64,000 nucleotides of DNA, from positions 615,675 through 679,674 of the forward strand of contig NZ_BMQW01000002.1 of the NCBI RefSeq assembly GCF_014648315.1, given 5' to 3'. Source of the DNA: Shewanella ulleungensis. Its GTDB lineage: Bacteria > Pseudomonadota > Gammaproteobacteria > Enterobacterales > Shewanellaceae. Each line of letters begins with the position of its first letter. The stretch's first letter is position 1. Positions 58,082 through 64,000 of the stretch are shown piece by piece. The notes beneath the pieces are model-generated. The model had not been told where the DNA came from and did no database searches. It saw nothing but the letters and a program-made list of their open reading frames with translations. The position numbers and the translations under genes were made by a program.

Positions 58082-59224
58082 ATGACTATGGAAAAGTTGT
58101 CAAATTCATCGAACTTTCTGGATCTAGGAGGACTAGATTCACTTCGTGTCCAGGCCCAGAAAGACGAGAAGGGGGCACTTAAAGAAGCGGCAAAGCAATT
58201 TGAAGGTATTTTTGTTCAAATGCTCATGAAAAGCATGCGCGATGCGAATGCCGCTTTTAAGTCAGACAATCCGATGAACAGTGAAACAACAGAGTTTTTT
58301 GAGCAAATGCTTGACCAACAAATGTCGGTCGACCTGTCAAACAAAGGCATGTTAGGCCTTGCAGAGTTAATGGTGCAGCAACTTGATCCAAACAACAGCC
58401 CTGTTACCCCAGCGTCAGTATTGCGTGGCGACAGTGATAGTAAAGTTAATCCAACGATGTTTGTGCCGCAACCAAGCGAACTTGACCAAGACACTTTAGA
58501 CACCATAGCGCCAACAGAGCAAGTCGCAACATCGCACCATGCCATTAATCACAGCGAAATGGCTTCTGTGATGCCACAACAATTAGCCAGCGTATTACGT
58601 GGCGAGCAGTTAGCAAGCCAGTCTTTTTCTGGGCAGCAAGCTGCTACACCCGTGAGTGCGGCGATAAGCGCAGGCAATAACTTGCCGCAAGAGACCAATA
58701 AATTAAAACCCAAAGGCGTGGCAGTGAGCGAATTTACTAGCCCACAACATTTTATTTCAGTGTTGTATCCGCATGCTGAAAAAGCGGCTAAAACCTTGGG
58801 TACGTCAGCTGAAGTGTTAATTGCTCAGTCGGCACTTGAAACCGGTTGGGGTCAAAAAGTGGTTCGCCGTAACGACGGCACCATGAGTCATAACTTATTT
58901 AACATTAAAGCCGACAAACGTTGGCAGGGCGAAAAAACCTCGGTTAACACCCTGGAGTTTGAAAAAGGCATCCCTGTGCAACAAAAAGCAGACTTTAGAA
59001 TGTACGACGACCTTGAACAAAGCTTTAGCGACTTTGTGTCATTTATTGGTCAAGGCGATCGTTACGAAGATGCGCGCAAAGTGGCTAGCGAGCCAACACA
59101 ATTTATTCGCGCATTACAAAAGGCGGGCTATGCCACCGACCCACAATATGCCAACAAGGTGATTAACGTGATGAAGTCGGTAAAAGAAGGCCTTAAATCT
59201 GTATTACCCCTGGAGACTAAATAA
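58082..59224 (+). CDS. flgJ: FlgJ, rod cap with muramidase domain
   Basis: 380 residues. N-terminal rod-binding domain (about 25-110; KEAAKQFEGIFVQMLMKSMR), variable linker (115-215), C-terminal glucosaminidase-type domain (about 220-375) with catalytic Glu in SALETGWGQKVV and SHNLFNIKADKRWQG. It locally opens peptidoglycan for the rod. Its stop shares 1 nt with the flgK start. Confidence 0.96.
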   Translation: MTMEKLSNSSNFLDLGGLDSLRVQAQKDEKGALKEAAKQFEGIFVQMLMKSMRDANAAFKSDNPMNSETTEFFEQMLDQQMSVDLSNKGMLGLAELMVQQLDPNNSPVTPASVLRGDSDSKVNPTMFVPQPSELDQDTLDTIAPTEQVATSHHAINHSEMASVMPQQLASVLRGEQLASQSFSGQQAATPVSAAISAGNNLPQETNKLKPKGVAVSEFTSPQHFISVLYPHAEKAAKTLGTSAEVLIAQSALETGWGQKVVRRNDGTMSHNLFNIKADKRWQGEKTSVNTLEFEKGIPVQQKADFRMYDDLEQSFSDFVSFIGQGDRYEDARKVASEPTQFIRALQKAGYATDPQYANKVINVMKSVKEGLKSVLPLETK

Positions 59225-61143
59225 TGGCGATTGATCTACTTAGCATCGCACGCACCGGCGTTATGGCATCTCAGTCTCAACTTGGGGTAACCGGTAATAA
59301 CATCGCCAATGCCAATACCGAAGGCTACAACCGTCAAACGGCAACACAGGCGACGTTACAATCACAACGCCTTGGCGACAGCTTTTATGGTACAGGTACT
59401 TATGTGTCTGACGTAAAACGTGTTTATAACGAGTTTGCGGCGCGTGAATTGCGCATCGGCCAAACCAGCATGAGCGCGGCAGAAACCACATACTCAAAAT
59501 TAAGTGAACTTGACGAGCTTTACGCGCAAGTTGGCAGCATGGTGCCTAATAGCATCAATGACTTTTTTGCCAGCATTAATAGTGTGGCTGATTTACCCAC
59601 TGATTTAGGTATTCGCAGCAACAGTTTAAGTTCGGCCGAGCAAATGGCCATTAACATCAATCAAATGCAGTCGCAGCTAGATAATCAGGTTAAACAAACC
59701 AACAGCCAAATTGAGTCTGTAACCACTCGCGTTAATGAAATTAGCAAAGAGCTGGCTAACATCAATTTAGAGCTAATGAAATCTCAAGGCGACAACAACG
59801 AGATTTTAGACAAACAAGACGCATTGATTTTAGAACTCAGCGAATACGCACAAGTGAACGTGATCCCGCTAGATACTGGCGCCAAATCGATTATGTTAGG
59901 CGGTTCGGTGATGTTGGTGTCTGGGGAAGTGGCAATGAGCATGGGCGTTGGCGCTGGCGATCCATTCCCTAACGAACCCACACTCACAGCATCTATTTCT
60001 AATAAAACGCTTAATGTCGACCCGAGTAAATTAGGCGGTCAATTAGGGGCGTTATTCGCGTATCGCGACGACACCTTAATCCCTGCAAGTAACGAATTAG
60101 GCCAGCTTGCATTAGGTGTTGCCGATACCTTTAATGAAATGCAATCAAGTGGTTTTGATTTAAATGGCGAAGTGGGCAGTGATATTTTTCGCGATATTAA
60201 CAGCTCGTTAATGTCATCAGGCCGTGCTGGCAGTTATTCAACTAACACCAGTTCTGCGGCGTTATCAGTCAATATTGACGATGTGGGCGCTTTATCGGGC
60301 AGCAGTTATGAGTTGAGCTTTACCACCGCAGGCGGTTATGCATTAAAAGATAACCAAACCGGTGAAGTATCAACACTGACGCTATCGGGCACCGAACTTA
60401 CCAGTAGTGCAGGTTTCACCATTAATGTCGCTAATGGCCCAATTGCCGATGGTGATAAGTTTGAAATCAGGCCAACAGCAGGTGCAGCTTCGGGGTTAAA
60501 AGTGGTAATGACCGACCCTAAAGGCATTACCGCAGCAGGGCCAACTTTAACCGCCGCCACAGCAAATTCTGGTAATACGTCAATTAGCTTAAACAGCATG
60601 GACTCAAGTGTGGCTGGTTTCCCTGGCTCAGCAACGGGTTCATCAATTACGTTTACCATTAATACGGTTGCCAATACTTATCAAGCATTTGACAGTGCAG
60701 GCGCTTCATTAGGCACAGGCACAATTACCAACAACAACATCAATGCCTTTGGTATTGATTTTGACATTAGCACCAGTGGCACCGCAACCGCCGACAGTTT
60801 TACCTTCGACCTAGCCTTTGCCGAAGGTAATAACAGCAACGCAGTTGAAATGGCATCCTTGTCGGACGTCAAATTAATGAACAACGGCACTGGCACCTTA
60901 ACCAGCGTATTTGAAAACACCAAATTAGATATTGGTAGCCAAACCAAAGCCGCAGAAGTGCGAGTTGATTCAGCAACGGCCATTTATCAGCAAGCTTACG
61001 ACAGGGTACAAAGTGAGTCAGGCGTTAACCTTGACGAAGAAGCCGCCAATTTATTGCGCTTTCAACAATCTTACCAGGCCGCTGCGCGCATTATGTCTAC
61101 CGCGCAAACGATTTTTGACACCTTATTAAGCTCGGTTCGCTAG
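59224..61143 (+). CDS. flgK: FlgK, hook-filament junction protein 1
   Basis: 639 residues; N terminus QSQLGVTGNNIANANTEGYN, C terminus GVNLDEEAANLLRFQQSYQA. Ser/Thr/Ala-rich variable middle. Client of FlgN. Confidence 0.96.
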   Translation: MAIDLLSIARTGVMASQSQLGVTGNNIANANTEGYNRQTATQATLQSQRLGDSFYGTGTYVSDVKRVYNEFAARELRIGQTSMSAAETTYSKLSELDELYAQVGSMVPNSINDFFASINSVADLPTDLGIRSNSLSSAEQMAININQMQSQLDNQVKQTNSQIESVTTRVNEISKELANINLELMKSQGDNNEILDKQDALILELSEYAQVNVIPLDTGAKSIMLGGSVMLVSGEVAMSMGVGAGDPFPNEPTLTASISNKTLNVDPSKLGGQLGALFAYRDDTLIPASNELGQLALGVADTFNEMQSSGFDLNGEVGSDIFRDINSSLMSSGRAGSYSTNTSSAALSVNIDDVGALSGSSYELSFTTAGGYALKDNQTGEVSTLTLSGTELTSSAGFTINVANGPIADGDKFEIRPTAGAASGLKVVMTDPKGITAAGPTLTAATANSGNTSISLNSMDSSVAGFPGSATGSSITFTINTVANTYQAFDSAGASLGTGTITNNNINAFGIDFDISTSGTATADSFTFDLAFAEGNNSNAVEMASLSDVKLMNNGTGTLTSVFENTKLDIGSQTKAAEVRVDSATAIYQQAYDRVQSESGVNLDEEAANLLRFQQSYQAAARIMSTAQTIFDTLLSSVR

Positions 61144-61153
61144 GAGATAAGCC

Positions 61154-62359
61154 ATGAGAATTTCTACCGGACAAATGTTTCAGCAAAGTACCAACAGTAT
61201 TTTAGAAAAGCAGTCTGCCACTAATAGCATCATGGGGCAGATTTCGAGCGGCAAAAGAGTTGAAACCGCAGGCGATGACCCTGTAGCGGCCATTGCGATT
61301 GATAATCTTAAACAAAGGAACACCCTGGTCGATCAATTTGTTAAAAATATTGATTACGCCACCAATCATGTCCAACAAACCGAAAGTCAGTTAGGCCAGG
61401 CCGACGATTTAGCTGCCAGCATGAAAGAATCCATGTTACGCGCCGCCAACGGCAGCATGACTTCCGCCGAGCGGCAAACCATTGCCGATGACATGCGTCA
61501 AAGTCTTGAACAATTAATGTCCATCGCTAACACCAAAGACGAGTCGGGCAATTATATTTTTGGCGGCACTAAAACTAACGATATTCCATTTGCTTTCGAT
61601 AATAACGGTCAAGTAGTTTATAGCGGCGACTCAGGTATCCGTAAAAGTAATATCGCCACCGGCGTACAGGTAAACACCAATACTCCAGGTGATGCCGCCT
61701 TTATGAACGCGCCCAATGCCATGGGCGACTATGGCGTCAATTATTCGTCGTTACAGCAAGGCGACTTTGTGGTGACCAGTGCCAAAATCACTGATGATGC
61801 AGCGCATCTGCCTGATACGTATAGTTTTAATTTTGTAGATGACGGTATAGGTGGGCTTAATGTAGAAGTGTATGACGGTGCGGCAAACCTTGTCACAACG
61901 GTAACACCTTTTGACGCTTCTGTGCCGGTTACCGTTAACGGCATTACGGTTAACATCGATGGCGAACCTCAAGCTGGCGACACTTTTAGCATTAATGAAG
62001 TGGCAGAAGTCAGTATTTTCGATACGTTCAGCAAGGCTATCGCCTTATTTGAAAGCGGTGAAGATACACAAACTCCCGCAGGTCAGTCAGAGTTGGCACA
62101 ACTATTGAATAACTTAGACAGTGGTGTCAATCAAATGAGTCAGCAACGGAGCTTAACCGGCAACAGCTTAAAAGTGTTGCAACAGTACAGCGACAATCAC
62201 ACTGACGAAAAGATTATTAACACCTCGGCATTATCAAAGTTAGAAGACCTAGATTTTGCCTCAGCGATTACCGAGTTTGAAAAACAGCAGTTAGCGCTTA
62301 ATGCGGTATCGAGTTTGTTTACTAAAGTCGGCACGCTCAGTTTGTTTGATTATATATAA
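61154..62359 (+). CDS. flgL: FlgL, hook-filament junction protein 2
   Basis: 401 residues; MRISTGQMFQQSTNSILEKQ and QISSGKRVETAGDDPVAAIA, C-terminal KLEDLDFASAITEFEKQQLA. Flagellin-like ends. Last gene of the flgF-L operon. Confidence 0.96.
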   Translation: MRISTGQMFQQSTNSILEKQSATNSIMGQISSGKRVETAGDDPVAAIAIDNLKQRNTLVDQFVKNIDYATNHVQQTESQLGQADDLAASMKESMLRAANGSMTSAERQTIADDMRQSLEQLMSIANTKDESGNYIFGGTKTNDIPFAFDNNGQVVYSGDSGIRKSNIATGVQVNTNTPGDAAFMNAPNAMGDYGVNYSSLQQGDFVVTSAKITDDAAHLPDTYSFNFVDDGIGGLNVEVYDGAANLVTTVTPFDASVPVTVNGITVNIDGEPQAGDTFSINEVAEVSIFDTFSKAIALFESGEDTQTPAGQSELAQLLNNLDSGVNQMSQQRSLTGNSLKVLQQYSDNHTDEKIINTSALSKLEDLDFASAITEFEKQQLALNAVSSLFTKVGTLSLFDYI

Positions 62360-62465
62360 GCTTGAACAGCAGTTATAAAATAGTAGTGATAAATACATGT
62401 AATGAAATGCAGAGTGTTTGGACACAGATGTGAATAATCAATATCTGTAAAAGACATTCGAAAAT

Positions 62466-62483
62466 AGCCTTTTATAAAAGGCT
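62466..62483. repeat. 18-bp perfect palindrome between flgL and flagellin
   Basis: AGCCTTTTATAAAAGGCT reads the same on both strands. Either the flgL terminator (TTTA follows) or an operator. Confidence 0.6.
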
Positions 62484-62520
62484 TTACAACAGATTAAACA
62501 GTTTAATGATTAACCGTTTA

Positions 62521-62540
62521 GCCAAGCTCCGAGTCTTGGC
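62521..62540 (+). promoter_or_regulatory. 5'-UTR hairpin before flagellin 1
   Basis: GCCAAG and CTTGGC with an 8-nt loop, 28 nt before the start codon. Could stabilise or regulate the mRNA. Confidence 0.4.
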
Positions 62541-62567
62541 GTTCAACTAAGAAGAGGAATTTTACAT

Positions 62568-63737
62568 ATGGCTATTTCAGTTAATACCAACGTCACATCA
62601 ATGAAAGCACAAAATAACCTTAATGGTGCTAACAGCAAGTTATCTACCTCTATGGAGCGTTTATCTTCAGGGTTACGCATTAATAGTGCCAAAGACGATG
62701 CCGCCGGCTTACAAATTTCAAATCGTATGTCTAGCCAAATCAATGGTACAGGTGTGGCAATTCGTAATGCCAATGATGGTATCTCTATTGCGCAAACTGC
62801 TGAAGGTGCGATGCAAGAGTCGACCAATATTTTACAACGTATGCGTGACTTATCATTACAATCTGCTAACGGCTCTAACTCGTCATCAGACCGCGAAGCG
62901 CTTCAAAAAGAATTATCAGCATTGCAAACAGAATTAACTCGAATAGCTGATACGACATCTTTCGGTGGCCAAAAGTTATTAAACGGTAATTACGGGACGC
63001 AATCTTTTCAAGTGGGTTCAAATGCCAATGAAACTATTTCTGTTACCATTGGTGATGTATCTGCAGATGTACTGGGTAAAGAAGGTCAAACAGTAGCAGG
63101 TTCATATACTGCAGCAAATGTAACTACAGCAATCACTGCCGGTAGTAATTTCGATTTTACCTATACTCCATCTGGTACCGGTGCTGCTGCTGAGGCATTA
63201 ACCGTTAACATGGGAGATGTAGATGATGCAGCCTCTATGGTTGATGCAATCAATAATGCACTAAATGGTGCCTCTGAACCAACAGGAGTCTTTGCGGTTT
63301 TAGATGCTGCAGGGACTGGATTTACTTTTGAAGGCATCGCTAACAATGGTGCGACTTTAACTTCAGCAGGAACTTCAACAACAGCATTCGCTTTAGGTGG
63401 CGACGATAGTGCCAATGCTACATCAACGGTAGACCAAATAGATATTACAACCGCTAAAGGTTCTCAAAACGCAGTTACTATTATTGACGCTGCATTGGCT
63501 GATATTGATGCGCAGCGAGCTGATTTAGGTGCGGTGCAAAACCGTATGAGTTTTACCATTAATAATTTAAGTAATATTGAATCAAACGTTACAGATGCCC
63601 GTAGTCGTATTCAAGATGTTGACTTTGCCTCTGAAACAGCAGAATTAACTAAGCAGCAGATTTTATCGCAAACATCGTCTGCTATGTTGGCTCAGGCTAA
63701 CCAAATTCCACAAACGGCATTGTCACTATTAGGTTAA
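62568..63737 (+). CDS. Flagellin 1
   Basis: 389 residues. Conserved D0/D1 N terminus ([40 protein letters not shown]), a Thr/Ala-rich variable domain (about 160-300), conserved C terminus ([32 protein letters not shown]). Filament subunit exported by the flagellar apparatus. Ribosome site AAGAGG. Promoter not clear: TAAAAGAC-N11-GCCTTTTA at about 62449 is a poor sigma28 match. Confidence 0.96.
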   Translation: MAISVNTNVTSMKAQNNLNGANSKLSTSMERLSSGLRINSAKDDAAGLQISNRMSSQINGTGVAIRNANDGISIAQTAEGAMQESTNILQRMRDLSLQSANGSNSSSDREALQKELSALQTELTRIADTTSFGGQKLLNGNYGTQSFQVGSNANETISVTIGDVSADVLGKEGQTVAGSYTAANVTTAITAGSNFDFTYTPSGTGAAAEALTVNMGDVDDAASMVDAINNALNGASEPTGVFAVLDAAGTGFTFEGIANNGATLTSAGTSTTAFALGGDDSANATSTVDQIDITTAKGSQNAVTIIDAALADIDAQRADLGAVQNRMSFTINNLSNIESNVTDARSRIQDVDFASETAELTKQQILSQTSSAMLAQANQIPQTALSLLG

Positions 63738-63780
63738 TTAATCTAATTGACTTAGTAATGTTATAAATAAGTGCTACTAC

Positions 63781-63802
63781 AAACAGGTCGTCTGGCCTGT
63801 TT
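63781..63802 (+). terminator. Terminator after flagellin 1
   Basis: AAACAGG and CCTGTTT, 7-bp stem, 8-nt loop, T run after. Confidence 0.75.
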
Positions 63803-63854
63803 TTTGTTATTTATCAATATCTTTTAGCAAAAAGTCACAAGTCAAAAATTTTCC

Positions 63855-63881
63855 TAAAGTTTTTATCTTCGTAGCCGTTAC
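63855..63881 (+). promoter_or_regulatory. sigma28 promoter for flagellin 2
   Basis: TAAAGTTT-N11-GCCGTTAC, perfect -35 and 6 of 8 in -10, 74 nt before the start codon. Confidence 0.8.
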
Positions 63882-63954
63882 AGTGTATGTAGAAAATAAA
63901 CTTTGCCTGATATAACTGACAGGCACTATTTGAGTTAGGTAGAGGGCATAAATT

Positions 63955-64000
63955 ATGGCTATTTCAGTAAATACCAACGTTACATCCATGAAAGCACAAA
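63955..64000 (+). CDS. Flagellin 2, 3' truncated by window edge
   Basis: Only the first 15 codons are present; they encode the same N terminus as flagellin 1 ([15 protein letters not shown]). AGAGGG upstream. A tandem flagellin pair is typical of Shewanella. Confidence 0.9.
   Translation, partial: MAISVNTNVTSMKAQ

Overview
The window looks like a chromosomal segment of a marine gamma-proteobacterium of the genus Shewanella. Protein sequences, gene order and promoter style all fit: guaBA, mltF/purL, cydABX, and a polar-flagellum cluster with the H-ring genes flgO/flgP/flgT, cheV-cheR and flgB-L. The genus is inferred from gene content, not from a database search.

Left part (1-29.7 kb), mostly core genome. 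It holds a 5'-truncated sensor kinase, a DUF3300 protein, and a PepSY / PhoP-like regulator / PhoQ-like kinase operon. Next come a choice-of-anchor H surface protein, an OmpA-type lipoprotein, xseA, guaB, guaA, tadA, mltF, purL, and cytochrome bd oxidase cydABX; the 36-residue cydX is easily missed. A TetR-controlled RND efflux pair and an outer-membrane barrel protein follow. A direct-repeat motif TGTTCA-N5-TGTTCA lies upstream of three genes around the PhoPQ-like system and suggests a small local regulon.

Flagellar part, split in two. flgP-flgO (minus) and flgT (plus) lie at 29.8-32.5 kb with sigma28 and sigma54 promoters between them. The rest runs from 47.4 kb to the right edge: flgN-flgM-flgA (minus), cheV-cheR, flgBCDE, flgFGHIJKL and two flagellin genes, the second cut by the window end. 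sigma54 sites precede flgT, flgA, flgB and flgF; sigma28 sites precede flgO, flgM and the second flagellin.

Between these halves, a tRNA-Arg(CCT) at 32.61 kb is followed by about 11 kb of accessory DNA. It contains two unknown genes, a twin palindromic repeat, an AlpA-like HTH protein, small ORFs and a P2 gpA-like HUH replication endonuclease, but no virion genes. It then carries a retron-like module: an msr-like structured RNA locus, a perfect 15-copy 9-bp tandem array, a retron-type reverse transcriptase, and an OLD-like ATPase-TOPRIM effector. A second cargo module has a frameshifted secreted protein and an HNH endonuclease. Each cargo module ends against a decayed copy of the same tyrosine-recombinase 3' end, which suggests serial cargo capture. 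This is the most interesting part of the window.

Between the element and flgN are an RsbQ-like alpha/beta hydrolase coupled to a PAS-GGDEF diguanylate cyclase, a DUF2947 protein, a chalcone-isomerase-like periplasmic protein, and a CTAG-dense tandem repeat.
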